From: Phocaeicola paurosaccharolyticus JCM 15092
GTDB lineage: Bacteria > Bacteroidota > Bacteroidia > Bacteroidales > Bacteroidaceae
Reading direction: 5' to 3'
DNA: 64,000 nt
Assembly (NCBI RefSeq): GCF_000613805.1
Contig: NZ_BAJR01000004.1
Coordinates: forward strand, 62,001-126,000
This document shows, piece after piece, positions 8,032 to 17,056 of the stretch (its first letter is position 1; each line of letters opens with the position of its first letter). The position numbers and the translations under genes are program-made. The notes beneath the pieces are model-generated. The model saw only the letters and a program-made list of their open reading frames with translations. It ran no database searches and was not told the origin of the DNA.

Positions 8032-8979
8032 TTAAAGTCTTGACAGCTTTTTCATCTTGTCAAGTTCGGTGTTGTAATCATTCACGATCTCTTGGATAAC
8101 CTCTCCAACACTTTTTATTTCATGAATAGTTGATGCTATCTGTCCAATCTCAAGTTCTCCTTCGTAAATATCTCCTTCGAAGATACCCTTTTTGGATCTA
8201 CCTTTTCCAAGTATTTCACGGAGTTCATCAACAGTAGCACCTCTATCTTCTGCCTCGGCAATCTTCTGATAAAACTCATTCTTTATCACACGTACAGGAG
8301 TAATTTTTTTCAGAACTAACTGTGTATCTCCCTCATTAAGTCGTAAGCATCTGTCCTTAAAGGTGAAGTCGGCAGAGCTCTCTTCTGTCAGATCAAATCG
8401 GGTACCCATCTGTACACCGTCGGCACCGAGTGCCATTGCAGCGAGCATGCTTTCACCAGATGCTATTCCTCCGGCAGCAATGACAGGTATAGAGACACAT
8501 TTCTTTATTTGTGGTATAAGACACATTGTTGTGGTCTCTTCACGGCCATTGTGTCCACCTGCTTCAAAGCCCTCTGCAACTATTGCGTCGACTCCGGCCT
8601 CTTCACTCTTTATAGCAAACTTACTGCTACTTACCACATGAACAACAGTTATGCCGTTATTATGGAGTTTCTCAGTCCATGTCTTTGGGTTGCCTGCAGA
8701 TGTAAATACTATCTTAACACCGCTATTTATTACGATATCAACTATTTTTTCAATCTCAGGATAGAGTAATGGTATATTTACTCCGAAGGGCTTGTCTGTC
8801 GCTGATTTACATTTATTGATATGTTCCTGAAGAGTTTCCGGATGCATAGAACCTGCACCAATGAGTCCTAATCCTCCATTGTTGCTTACTGCTGCAGCTA
8901 ACCTCCAGCCACTACACCAAACCATTCCACCTTGTATTATAGGGTACTTGATTTTAAAAAGGTTGCATATTCTGTTCAT
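8032..8979 (-). CDS. FMN-dependent nitronate monooxygenase / FabK-type enoyl-ACP reductase family protein
   Basis: A TIM-barrel flavoenzyme of 315 aa. The N-terminus KIKYPIIQGGMVWCSGWRLAAAVSNNGGLG is the family hallmark, and AEGFEAGGHNG followed by TTMCLIPQ is close to the pattern of FabK enoyl-ACP reductase II. IAAGGIASGESMLAAMALGADGVQMGTRF forms the phosphate-binding strands for FMN. It either reduces enoyl-ACP in fatty acid synthesis or oxidises alkyl nitronates; the GGHNG/TTM pattern makes FabK-like activity plausible but not proven. I use the ATG at 8979: an upstream start at 9111 would add 44 atypical residues and cross the promoter of the divergent gene. Confidence 0.75.
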   Translation of the reverse strand: MNRICNLFKIKYPIIQGGMVWCSGWRLAAAVSNNGGLGLIGAGSMHPETLQEHINKCKSATDKPFGVNIPLLYPEIEKIVDIVINSGVKIVFTSAGNPKTWTEKLHNNGITVVHVVSSSKFAIKSEEAGVDAIVAEGFEAGGHNGREETTTMCLIPQIKKCVSIPVIAAGGIASGESMLAAMALGADGVQMGTRFDLTEESSADFTFKDRCLRLNEGDTQLVLKKITPVRVIKNEFYQKIAEAEDRGATVDELREILGKGRSKKGIFEGDIYEGELEIGQIASTIHEIKSVGEVIQEIVNDYNTELDKMKKLSRL

Positions 8980-9098
8980 AATAGATAAAAGATTTTCTTT
9001 AATAACAAAGATGAATACTTTTTTGTTGGAATTGCTATCAAAGAAGCAAAAAATACATAACATCTCACATCTGTTTATTAAAACGTGCTTAAAATCCA

Positions 9099-9106
9099 TA
9101 TATTTG
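9099..9106 (+). promoter_or_regulatory. -7 promoter element for the C4-dicarboxylate transporter
   Basis: TATATTTG matches TAnnTTTG 41 bp upstream of the start at 9148. No exact -33 TTTG is seen at the right distance. Confidence 0.5.
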
Positions 9107-9147
9107 CACAATTATTTTCGAATAGTAATAATTAAGAAATTTAGTAG

Positions 9148-10449
9148 ATGTTACTACAGCTGTTTTTTGTTTTAGTTGCCATTATATTGGGAGCGAGGCT
9201 TGGTGGAATAGGTTTGGGTGTGATGGGTGGAATAGGGTTAGCCATACTCACTTTTGTTTTTGGCTTGAAACCAACTGCACCACCAATTGATGTGATGCTG
9301 ATGATTGCTGCTGTAATATCTGCTGCATCTGCCATGCAGGCTGCCGGTGGACTTGACTATATGGTTAAGATGGCAGAAAAGCTACTAAGAAGAAATCCGG
9401 ATAGAGTAACTATACTTAGTCCATTGGTGACATACTTCTTTACTTTCCTTGCCGGAACAGGTCATGTAGCTTATTCTGTACTACCTGTTATAGCAGAGGT
9501 TGCACGTGAGACGAAGATTCGTCCTGAACGTCCTCTTGGTATTGCAGTTATTGCTTCTCAACAGGCTATTACGGCAAGTCCCATATCTGCTGCTACAGTT
9601 GCACTTCTAGGCCTACTCTCAGGATACAATATCACCCTTTTTGACATATTGAAAGTATCTATTCCGGCTACTTTGATTGGCGTTATTGTAGGTGCAATCT
9701 GCTCAATGAAGGTGGGTAAGGAGCTTATGAAGGATGAAGAATATCTGAAACGCATTGAGATGAAGATGATTGAGGAGCGCGAAGTAAAAATTAATGAAGT
9801 AAAGGATAAGTTCAAGGCTAAGATTTCGGTACTTATCTTTATTGCAGCTACCTTCCTTATTGTACTCTTCGGCTCACTGCCATCTCTTCGACCATCATTC
9901 GACGGAATAGCACTCGACATGCCTTCACTAATAGAAATATTGATGTTATCTGCTGCTGCTATTATTCTGTTAGTGACAAAGACTGATGGTATCAAAGCAA
10001 CTCAAGGTAGTGTGTTCCTTGCAGGAATGCAGGCTGTGATAGCAATATTTGGTATAGCATGGATGGGAGATACCTTTATCAATGGAAATATTACAGAACT
10101 CACAGCATCTATTAAGGATGTGGTACAGTCAATGCCTTGGCTATTCGGGCTGGCACTATTTGTTATGTCCATTCTTCTCTACAGTCAAGCTGCTACAGTG
10201 AGAGCAATAGTTCCATTAGGCATTGCTCTCGGAATATCTCCATACATGCTTATAGCACTCTTTCCAGCTGTGAATGGTTACTTCTTTATTCCTAACTATC
10301 CAACTGTGGTTGCTGCAATAAACTTTGACCGCACAGGCACAACAAGAATAGGTAAATGGGTTCTTAATCACTCATTTATGATGCCTGGACTTGTAGCAAC
10401 AATTGTTTCTATTATTGTTGGATTATTACTGATACAGCTATTATTCTAA
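9148..10449 (+). CDS. Anaerobic C4-dicarboxylate transporter (DcuA/DcuB family)
   Basis: The 433-aa inner-membrane protein has about ten hydrophobic helices and the Dcu family pattern: an N-terminal GARLGGIGLGVMGGIGLAILTF, TYFFTFLAGTGHVAYSVLPVIAEVA, and IASQQAITASPISAATVALLG. Dcu carriers exchange fumarate, malate or aspartate for succinate during anaerobic fumarate respiration. That fits a Bacteroidales fermenter exporting succinate. A charged cytoplasmic loop lies near residues 190-230. The gene converges with, and overlaps by 4 bp, the dicarboxylate symporter on the other strand. DcuA and DcuB cannot be told apart here. Confidence 0.88.
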   Translation: MLLQLFFVLVAIILGARLGGIGLGVMGGIGLAILTFVFGLKPTAPPIDVMLMIAAVISAASAMQAAGGLDYMVKMAEKLLRRNPDRVTILSPLVTYFFTFLAGTGHVAYSVLPVIAEVARETKIRPERPLGIAVIASQQAITASPISAATVALLGLLSGYNITLFDILKVSIPATLIGVIVGAICSMKVGKELMKDEEYLKRIEMKMIEEREVKINEVKDKFKAKISVLIFIAATFLIVLFGSLPSLRPSFDGIALDMPSLIEILMLSAAAIILLVTKTDGIKATQGSVFLAGMQAVIAIFGIAWMGDTFINGNITELTASIKDVVQSMPWLFGLALFVMSILLYSQAATVRAIVPLGIALGISPYMLIALFPAVNGYFFIPNYPTVVAAINFDRTGTTRIGKWVLNHSFMMPGLVATIVSIIVGLLLIQLLF

Positions 10450-11642
10450 ATTTGCTCAACAAATTCTTCAGGATTTGTTTTCTTCTCTTTGCGGAAGATT
10501 TTGTCGATTATAAGTGCTATAGAACCATCGCCTGTAACATTACAAGCGGTGCCGAAACTATCCATGGCAATATAGAGGGCAATCATCAATGCCAGTTCAC
10601 TCTCACCGAAGTGCAGCATTGAAGCCAATATTCCAAGGGACGCCATTATAGCTCCTCCAGGTACTCCCGGTGCAGCAACCATTGTTATTCCCAACATAAA
10701 GATGAATCCTGCAATCATTGGAAAATCGTAAGGTAGTCCTTGCATAATCATAAGAGCAAGGGCACATGCTACAATCTTTAAGGTACTACCCGAAAGATGT
10801 ATTGTTGCACATAGAGGTATAACAAAACCTGCGATATCTTCATTAACACCATTTTTTATTGTCTGCTTCAGTGTAACAGGTATTGTTGCAGCTGATGATT
10901 GTGTTCCAAGTGCTGTAAAATAAGCAGGTAGCATTTTTAATAGTAGTCTAAGAGGGTTTCTCTTAACTATTACTCCGGCAATAGTGAATTGCAGGAGCAG
11001 AACAAAAATATGAAGTAGGAAAATTATTCCTATAATCTTAATAAATACGGTGAGTACGCTGAATACCTGTCCCGAATATGCCATATTAAGGAAAATACCG
11101 AGTATATATATTGGTAAAAGTGGTATTATTATGACTTTTATAGTCTTCATAACAATCTCTCTGAAGTCATTAAAAACATTTTTCAGATAGTCAGTACTTA
11201 AATAGGCTATACCGATACCTAGTGTAAATGAGAGAATAAGTGAGGTCATAACATCCATGAGAGGTGGAATGGATACAGTGAAAAATGGCACTAAATCGTT
11301 GGCCTTACTTATATCTGTCATCGATGTTCCAGGTTTTATAATTGATGGGAATATTGCATCACTGGTTGCATAAGAGATGAAACCTGATAGCAAAGTCATA
11401 GCATAAGCAAGTATCGTAGTAATGACCAACATACGTCCTGCCTCCTTACCAATATCTGCTATAGCAGGTGCAACAAGACCTACTATGATAAGAGGTATCA
11501 TAAACCCAAGGAACTGACTGAAGAGCGAGTTAAATGTTACGAAAATTTTAATAACTGTTTCCGGAAGAATGTTTCCAAAAATAATACCTAAAATAATTGC
11601 AATTATAATTCGAGGCAGAAGCCCTATCTTGATTTTTTTCAT
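10446..11642 (-). CDS. Dicarboxylate/amino acid:cation symporter (DAACS family)
   Basis: A 398-aa sodium- or proton-coupled transporter of the glutamate/dicarboxylate type. The serine-rich reentrant-loop motif is seen in TALGTQSSAATIPVTL, and the C-terminal substrate region in AAPGVPGGAIMAS and MDSFGTACNVTGDGSIALI. These correspond to the two hairpins and TM7-8 of the GltPh fold. It imports glutamate, aspartate, serine or C4-dicarboxylates; the substrate is not resolvable. It ends inside the last codons of the convergent Dcu gene. Placing two carboxylate carriers tail to tail suggests shared ecological use rather than co-transcription. Confidence 0.88.
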   Translation of the reverse strand: MKKIKIGLLPRIIIAIILGIIFGNILPETVIKIFVTFNSLFSQFLGFMIPLIIVGLVAPAIADIGKEAGRMLVITTILAYAMTLLSGFISYATSDAIFPSIIKPGTSMTDISKANDLVPFFTVSIPPLMDVMTSLILSFTLGIGIAYLSTDYLKNVFNDFREIVMKTIKVIIIPLLPIYILGIFLNMAYSGQVFSVLTVFIKIIGIIFLLHIFVLLLQFTIAGVIVKRNPLRLLLKMLPAYFTALGTQSSAATIPVTLKQTIKNGVNEDIAGFVIPLCATIHLSGSTLKIVACALALMIMQGLPYDFPMIAGFIFMLGITMVAAPGVPGGAIMASLGILASMLHFGESELALMIALYIAMDSFGTACNVTGDGSIALIIDKIFRKEKKTNPEEFVEQI

Positions 11643-11646
11643 TTTA

Positions 11647-11654
11647 CAAAATTA
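11647..11654 (-). promoter_or_regulatory. -7 promoter element of the DAACS symporter gene
   Basis: The minus-strand TAATTTTG lies just 4 bp upstream of the predicted start codon. The very short leader makes it a weak call. Confidence 0.3.
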
Positions 11655-11733
11655 ATGGAATAAAATTAATTAAAATTCATAATTATAGAACAAAATTGTA
11701 AATAACAATGTTATCATTTAAAATAGCACAACT

Positions 11734-13176
11734 ATGGAAAAATTGGATATTGCACTTTTAGGACTAGGTGTCATGGGTCAGAATTTGGCTCTAAATATGG
11801 ACCGCAATGGTTGGAAGGTTGGTGTTTGGAATAGACATACATTCGAACCTTTTGATAGACTTGCTGAGTTTATTACAAATAAAGCAAAAGGAACAGGCAT
11901 TTTAGGCTTTGGTGAACTTGACTCTTTGATGAGCCAACTAAAAACACCAAGGGTAATATTTCTTATGGTCAAAGCAGGCGATCCTGTTGATGAAATTATC
12001 GATAACCTATTGCCTTTGCTAGAAAAAGGTGATATTATAATCGATGGAGGAAACTCTTATTTCAAGGATACTGAAAGACGTGTTAGGGATCTTGCTGAAC
12101 ATAATATATCCTTTGTAGGATGTGGTGTTTCCGGAGGTGAGGAAGGAGCTTTGAATGGAGCATCTATAATGCCTGGAGGAGACTATAAAGCATGGCCTGT
12201 TATTAAACCTATTCTTAAAAGCATCGCTGCTAAGGCAGAGGATGGAACTCCTTGTTGTGATTGGGTTGGCCCGGGAGGTGCCGGCCATTACGTAAAGATG
12301 GTACACAATGGTATTGAATATGGAGATATGCAGTTGATTGCAGAAGTCTATTATGCAATAAAGCATCTTCTTGATTATGACAATGGGCAGATAGCTGAGA
12401 TTTTCCAGGAATGGAACAGTGGCAGGCTAAAGAGTTATCTGCTGGAGATAACAACAAAGATACTTAGACATAAAGACTATTCAGGTCATTATGTGCTTGA
12501 CCTTATTCTGGATACTTCAGGCCAGAAAGGCACTGGAAAATGGAGTGCAACAAATGCACTTGAGATGGATACGCCACTCGATATAATAACTTCGGCTGTA
12601 TTTGCAAGAAATCTTGCTTCAAATAAGGAGTTGAGAAGCGTTATGCATAACCACTATAACTTAAACGAACATACTCCTGTATACGATGGAAAAGATTTGA
12701 TATCAATACTCGAGAGTAGTCTTTATGCTGCAAGACTTGTAGGTTATGCGCAGGGCTTTTCATTGATGCACGTGGCTAGTGAGGAGCATAGATGGAATCT
12801 TGACTACTCATCAATTGCTCTAATTTGGCGAGCAGGATGTATCATTCGTTCATCATTCCTTAATGAAATAGCAAGTGTTTACAAGGAATCACCATTTATT
12901 CAGAATCTTCTGCTTGATGATGATTTTAATAGGGCAATAAAGAGTGCTCTTCCACAGTGGAAGAAAGGTGTCTCTTATATGTTGAAGGAGGGATTCCCGG
13001 TTCCTGTGATGTCAGCATCATTGAACTATTTCCTCGGCCTTGTTACGAAAAACTCGAATGCCAATATGATTCAGGCTATGAGAGACTATTTCGGAGCTCA
13101 CAGTTTCGAGAGGGTAGATTGTCCTAGAGGTGAATTCTTTCATGAAAATTGGTTAGACACAGAAAATGATTCGTAA
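11734..13176 (+). CDS. gnd: 6-phosphogluconate dehydrogenase, decarboxylating
   Basis: Third enzyme of the oxidative pentose phosphate pathway; it converts 6-phosphogluconate to ribulose 5-phosphate, CO2 and NADPH. The 480-aa length is standard for the long (homodimeric) form. Seen in order: Rossmann motif GLGVMGQNLALNMDRNG (residues 10-26), the substrate signature GGNSYFKDTERR and CGVSGGEEGALNGASIMPGG, and the catalytic helix VKMVHNGIEYGDMQLIAE. The C-terminal substrate-binding DYFGAHSFERVD is intact. First gene of the gnd-zwf-pgl operon; zwf starts 2 bp after its stop. Confidence 0.97.
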   Translation: MEKLDIALLGLGVMGQNLALNMDRNGWKVGVWNRHTFEPFDRLAEFITNKAKGTGILGFGELDSLMSQLKTPRVIFLMVKAGDPVDEIIDNLLPLLEKGDIIIDGGNSYFKDTERRVRDLAEHNISFVGCGVSGGEEGALNGASIMPGGDYKAWPVIKPILKSIAAKAEDGTPCCDWVGPGGAGHYVKMVHNGIEYGDMQLIAEVYYAIKHLLDYDNGQIAEIFQEWNSGRLKSYLLEITTKILRHKDYSGHYVLDLILDTSGQKGTGKWSATNALEMDTPLDIITSAVFARNLASNKELRSVMHNHYNLNEHTPVYDGKDLISILESSLYAARLVGYAQGFSLMHVASEEHRWNLDYSSIALIWRAGCIIRSSFLNEIASVYKESPFIQNLLLDDDFNRAIKSALPQWKKGVSYMLKEGFPVPVMSASLNYFLGLVTKNSNANMIQAMRDYFGAHSFERVDCPRGEFFHENWLDTENDS

Positions 13177-13178
13177 TT

Positions 13179-14687
13179 ATGAACATGCCTAAATCGCTTT
13201 TTCTAGTTATTTTCGGTGCTTCGGGTGATTTGACAAGGAGAAAACTTATGCCATCATTGGTTAAGATCTTTTTTCAAAAGAGGTCTCCCGAGAATTTTGC
13301 TATAATAGGCACCGCACGAAGTGTTTATGATGACGAATCGTATAGGGGATATTTGCGTCAATATCTACAGACTTCGCCTTCTTTGTCGGAAGAGGAGAGG
13401 GGGTGCATAGAAGATTTTTTGAAAATAGTCTATTATCAGACTATTGATCCTGCTGAATGTAGCAGCTATCTGATGCTTGATGCAAAGATTGAAAGCCTAT
13501 CGACAGAGTACGATAACTCTGGCAATTTGCTATTCTATCTTGCCACTCCACCTTCTCTATATGAGATTATTCCTGAGTGCTTGAGTAAAAGTGGAATATT
13601 GAAGAAGAAAGGTCTTAAGAGAATCATTGTAGAGAAACCTTTCGGATATGATTTGAAGTCTGCAAAGAAACTGAACTCAATCTATTCTAAATATTTCAAG
13701 GAGGAGGATATATACAGAATTGACCATTTCTTGGGTAAGGAGACTGTACAGAATATAATGGTTACTCGTTTCGGCAGCACGATATACGAGCCTATATGGA
13801 ACAGAAACTATATAGATTATGTAGAGATAACTGCTGTTGAGAATATGGGTATAGAGAATCGTGGTGGCTATTATGACCATGCCGGAGCTCTGCGTGATAT
13901 GGTACAGAACCATCTAATGCAACTACTTGCCCTGACTGCCATGGAACCTCCTGCTCGTTTCGACAAAGACAGTTTCAGAAATGAGGTTATAAAAGTGTAT
14001 CAGTCTATTTCAGATTTTTCGGAATCATACATAAAAGATAATATAATTAGAGGACAATATACTGAGAGCGAGACAAGTAAAGGTTATCGTCAGGAAAAGG
14101 GAATTGGAGCAGACTCCCGTACAGATACATATATTGCTATGTGTCTATATATCGACAACTGGAGGTGGGAAGGTGTGCCATTCTTTATCCGTACAGGAAA
14201 GAATATGCCTACTAAAGTCACAGAGATAGTTGTACACTTTAAACCTGCTCCATTAAAGATGTTCAAGCTCAGAGATGAGCATAGATCGGGTGAGAAACTG
14301 ATTTTGCGTATACAGCCAAATGAAGGTATAGTACAACGCGTAGCAATGAAGAGCCCGGGATCGGGTTTCTTTCTGGGTAATATGGAGATGGAATTCAGCT
14401 ACGAAAAGAGCAGGTATAATACAGGAGATGCATATGTACGCCTTATAGAAGACAGTATTGCAGGCGATCCTACTCTCTTTACCCGTCAGGATGCAGTGGA
14501 ACAGAGTTGGGAGATGTTTGATAAGATACTTGAATATTGGGACAAACATCCTGATACTCACCTATATGGATATCCAGCCGGTACTTGGGGACCTAAGGAG
14601 GCTGATGAATTGATAGCCAAGGTTGGTGCTGAATGGACTAATCCTTGTAAGAACTTAACGAACAGTAACTTATATTGTGAATTATGA
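13179..14687 (+). CDS. zwf: Glucose-6-phosphate 1-dehydrogenase
   Basis: First step of the oxidative pentose phosphate pathway: glucose 6-phosphate to 6-phosphogluconolactone with NADP+ reduction. The 502-aa protein has the nucleotide-binding FGASGDLTRRKLMPSL (residues 12-27), EKPFGYDL, and the active-site RIDHFLGKE (180-188) whose histidine is the catalytic base region. The C-terminal half carries the G6P-binding YDHAGALRDMVQNH and VPFFIRTGKNM. It lies between gnd (2 bp upstream) and pgl, whose ATG overlaps the zwf stop as ATGA. The three genes cover the whole oxidative branch. Confidence 0.97.
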   Translation: MNMPKSLFLVIFGASGDLTRRKLMPSLVKIFFQKRSPENFAIIGTARSVYDDESYRGYLRQYLQTSPSLSEEERGCIEDFLKIVYYQTIDPAECSSYLMLDAKIESLSTEYDNSGNLLFYLATPPSLYEIIPECLSKSGILKKKGLKRIIVEKPFGYDLKSAKKLNSIYSKYFKEEDIYRIDHFLGKETVQNIMVTRFGSTIYEPIWNRNYIDYVEITAVENMGIENRGGYYDHAGALRDMVQNHLMQLLALTAMEPPARFDKDSFRNEVIKVYQSISDFSESYIKDNIIRGQYTESETSKGYRQEKGIGADSRTDTYIAMCLYIDNWRWEGVPFFIRTGKNMPTKVTEIVVHFKPAPLKMFKLRDEHRSGEKLILRIQPNEGIVQRVAMKSPGSGFFLGNMEMEFSYEKSRYNTGDAYVRLIEDSIAGDPTLFTRQDAVEQSWEMFDKILEYWDKHPDTHLYGYPAGTWGPKEADELIAKVGAEWTNPCKNLTNSNLYCEL

Positions 14688-15379
14688 CAGAAAACTATTT
14701 CCTTTCACCAAAAGAGGCAGCACAAAGTGTCATTACTACCATATTGGGAAGTATGGATCAGAGTAACAGAATCTTTAATATAGCTCTTTCAGGAGGTAAC
14801 TCTCCTGCAATGCTTTTTGAGGAGTGGGAGAGAAGTTATAATGTATATACAGATTGGAATAGAATACGTTTTTTCTGGGTAGATGAGAGATGTGTGCCTC
14901 CTACAAGTACAACCAGTAATTTTAAACTGGCCTATGATCTGTTACTCAAAAAGGTTGATATAAAGTGTGAGTATTATCATAGGATATTGGGAGAGGATAA
15001 TCCTGAAGATAGTGCTAAAAACTACTCATCATTAGTAAAAGAAAATGTTAAAAGTGTGGATGGCATACCTCAATTCGATTTTGTACTTCTTGGTATAGGA
15101 GATGACGGACATACCTCTTCTGTATTTCCAAATAAAATGAGCCTGCTATCCTCTGAGAATTTGTATGATGTGATGAAAAATCCATACGATAACAGCTTAA
15201 GGGTTGGTATGACAGGAAGATTGATGATTAATGCTCTTAATACAATTTTCTTTGTCATTGGTAAGAAAAAGCATGATATAACGCATAAAATACTTAAAAA
15301 AGAGAACTTTAACAGCTATCCTGCTGCATATGTATGGAATAAGGCAAAAAATGCGCAACTATTTGCATCATTCAAATAG
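14684..15379 (+). CDS. pgl: 6-phosphogluconolactonase
   Basis: Hydrolyses 6-phosphogluconolactone between the zwf and gnd reactions. The 231-aa protein is of the DevB/NagB-like type: ALSGGNSPAMLFEEW (about residues 33-47), FFWVDERCVPP (62-72) and LGIGDDGHTSSVFP (136-149, with the His of GDDGHTAS-type motif). It overlaps the zwf stop codon by 4 bp, pointing to translational coupling, and is followed by a strong terminator. Confidence 0.95.
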   Translation: MTENYFLSPKEAAQSVITTILGSMDQSNRIFNIALSGGNSPAMLFEEWERSYNVYTDWNRIRFFWVDERCVPPTSTTSNFKLAYDLLLKKVDIKCEYYHRILGEDNPEDSAKNYSSLVKENVKSVDGIPQFDFVLLGIGDDGHTSSVFPNKMSLLSSENLYDVMKNPYDNSLRVGMTGRLMINALNTIFFVIGKKKHDITHKILKKENFNSYPAAYVWNKAKNAQLFASFK

Positions 15380-15409
15380 ATTGACATAACAGAGATAATT
15401 GATTTCTTT

Positions 15410-15459
15410 ACCGTAACATAGCTTTTAATACATCTATAGCTATGTTACGGTCTTTTTTT
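15410..15459 (+). terminator. Terminator of the gnd-zwf-pgl operon
   Basis: ACCGTAACATAGCT pairs perfectly with AGCTATGTTACGGT and is followed by CTTTTTTT. Confidence 0.9.
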
Positions 15460-15529
15460 GCCATATTAAAATCGTATGATTTTATCAGTAAAAACAATAA
15501 TATAAATCTTTTGTAAAAAAAAGTTCTAC

Positions 15530-15566
15530 TTTTATGTTACGTTTTTAGAATAGTCACGTTTATAGT
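15530..15566 (+). promoter_or_regulatory. Candidate ECF-type promoter of the second sigma module
   Basis: TTTTATGTTAC (15530-15540) and CACGT (15555-15559) followed by TATAGT are separated by the same 14 bp as the motif before the first ECF gene (3232-3268). The segment TAG-AT between them is also shared. The start codon is 32 bp downstream of CACGT. Confidence 0.6.
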
Positions 15567-15591
15567 TATAAAAGATAAAGGTTATCCGAGC

Positions 15592-16107
15592 ATGAGTGAA
15601 CAGACACTGATTTTTACATTTACTGAGTTGAGAAGAGGATTCTTGCGACTGGCTTCGCATTTTCTTCCCAATGAAGACGATGCTAATGATGCAATTCAGG
15701 ATGCCTTTTGCAGACTATGGCCACGAAGAGATGAGATTAATACAAAGGAAGAGGCAGAAGCTCTTACAGTTACGACAGTGAAAAATCTTTGTATAGATGC
15801 ATTACGGAAAAAGCATATAGACACAGTGGAAATAGAGGAGTGGAGAGATGCAGAGATAACTGAAGCAGCAGATGAGATTATAGAGAGGGAAGAGAGGTTC
15901 AGACAAGTTAAGAGCATCATAGACAAAGAGCTTTCGCCACTGCAAAGAGATATTTTTTATAAAAAGGAGTTTGAGGATATGAGCGTTGATAATATTTCAA
16001 AGGAGTTGGATATGCAACCAACTGCTGTAAGAATGCAACTCTCGCGAGCAAGGAAAACAATTAGAGAATGTTATAAAAATCAAAATAGCTATGATACTGA
16101 ATATTGA
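15592..16107 (+). CDS. RNA polymerase sigma factor, ECF subfamily
   Basis: A 171-aa sigma-70 protein with region 2 (LRRGFLRLASHFLPNEDDANDAIQDAFCRLW, about residues 13-43) and region 4 (LSPLQRDIFYKKEFEDMSVDNISKEL then RMQLSRARKTI). No regions 1 or 3 are present. Its start ATG at 15592 gives a normal N-terminus. The last 17 bp overlap the next gene, the usual coupling between sigma and anti-sigma genes. It is the second ECF gene in the window with a similar module layout. Confidence 0.92.
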   Translation: MSEQTLIFTFTELRRGFLRLASHFLPNEDDANDAIQDAFCRLWPRRDEINTKEEAEALTVTTVKNLCIDALRKKHIDTVEIEEWRDAEITEAADEIIEREERFRQVKSIIDKELSPLQRDIFYKKEFEDMSVDNISKELDMQPTAVRMQLSRARKTIRECYKNQNSYDTEY

Positions 16108-16600
16108 TAAAAACATAACATATGGTCTTTCTCAGGAAGAGATTGATTGTATTATAGAGAAATATTTTGATGGAGAAACAACTGATAAGGAGGAGAAGCT
16201 GCTTCTGCGCTTTCTAGCAACTCCTCAGGCAGAGGATAAAAGATATAATGAGATAAAGGCAGTGATGGGATTTGTTGCTGTCGGTAAGAAAATATATGAA
16301 AAGAAGATTGAAAAGAGCAGTAAGAAAATACTCTCTATTCGTCCCTACAGATGGATTGCAGCAGCTGTCATTGGATGCATCATTGGCACTGCCGGCTGGA
16401 AAATTGTCGACAACCAGCAAAATGTATGTGTAGCGTATATAGGTGGTGAGAAATGTACTGACCCACAGTTGGTCATGTCTCACGTAAGGCAATCTCTTCA
16501 TTCTATTGATTATGAAGAGTGTAAAGGTACGGTAGACAATCAGTTAAATGATATCTTCTCTACCATAAGTAATGATAATGATTATGACAAGAACGAGTAA
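16091..16600 (+). CDS. Anti-sigma-factor-like single-pass membrane protein
   Basis: A 169-aa protein with a cytoplasmic helical N-terminus (SQEEIDCIIEKYFDGETTDKEE, residues 14-35), one membrane helix at about 88-105 and a short outer tail starting VCVAYIGGEKCTDPQ. Size, topology and the YxGG start of the tail resemble the protein at 3760-4344, although overall identity is low. Two cysteines in the tail (C113, C122) plus C144 could form a disulphide sensor; that is speculation. The start overlaps the sigma gene by 17 bp. Function as anti-sigma factor is inferred from context. Confidence 0.68.
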   Translation: MILNIDKNITYGLSQEEIDCIIEKYFDGETTDKEEKLLLRFLATPQAEDKRYNEIKAVMGFVAVGKKIYEKKIEKSSKKILSIRPYRWIAAAVIGCIIGTAGWKIVDNQQNVCVAYIGGEKCTDPQLVMSHVRQSLHSIDYEECKGTVDNQLNDIFSTISNDNDYDKNE

Positions 16601-16605
16601 AATAT

Positions 16606-17049
16606 ATGATTAAACGGATAATATTATTGATGTTGCTTGTATCTCTGACCATGGGGATTAGTGCTCAGGAGGGGCTTGGAATAAACCAACTCTTTGGCAA
16701 TCGTTACAGAAATAATCGTAATGCTATAGAGGTACTTGTTAAGGGTAAGGAACTTAAAGATTATGATCTCTCTTTGTTCAGAAGTCTCACTGTGAAATAT
16801 AGTCCTGATGAGGCCAAGGTAATAGAGAAATTGGTTACGGCTGATGCAAAGGATGCAGTAGATAAGGAGACGGGACGTATAGGAGGAAACTTATACTTTG
16901 GTTTCTACCAACTGCAACCTGCAAAGGGAAAACATCGCTATATATTCTTTAGAAACAACTTCCTGAGAAAGAATCAGGAGCCTGAGGTTACTATAGTATA
17001 TATGGAAGGAAACACCACATTAAAAGAATTAAAAAATTTATTTAAATAA
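16606..17049 (+). CDS. Small secreted protein of an ECF module (DUF6108-like)
   Basis: A 147-aa exported protein with a signal peptide (MIKRIILLMLLVSLTMGISAQ). The mature region contains AIEVLVKGKELKDYDLSLFRSL and FRNNFLRKNQEPEVTIVYMEG, which I associate with DUF6108, a Bacteroidales family seen next to ECF sigma genes; the family name is from memory. No enzyme motif is present. The gene is 5 bp downstream of the anti-sigma-like gene and 7 bp upstream of the beta-barrel gene, so it belongs to the same operon. Confidence 0.65.
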   Translation: MIKRIILLMLLVSLTMGISAQEGLGINQLFGNRYRNNRNAIEVLVKGKELKDYDLSLFRSLTVKYSPDEAKVIEKLVTADAKDAVDKETGRIGGNLYFGFYQLQPAKGKHRYIFFRNNFLRKNQEPEVTIVYMEGNTTLKELKNLFK

Positions 17050-17056
17050 GATAGTT

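Noticed and set aside
8980..9111. Longer N-terminus for the FabK-like protein (start at 9111)
   Set aside because: It adds 44 residues unlike the family and would cover the promoter of the divergent Dcu gene.
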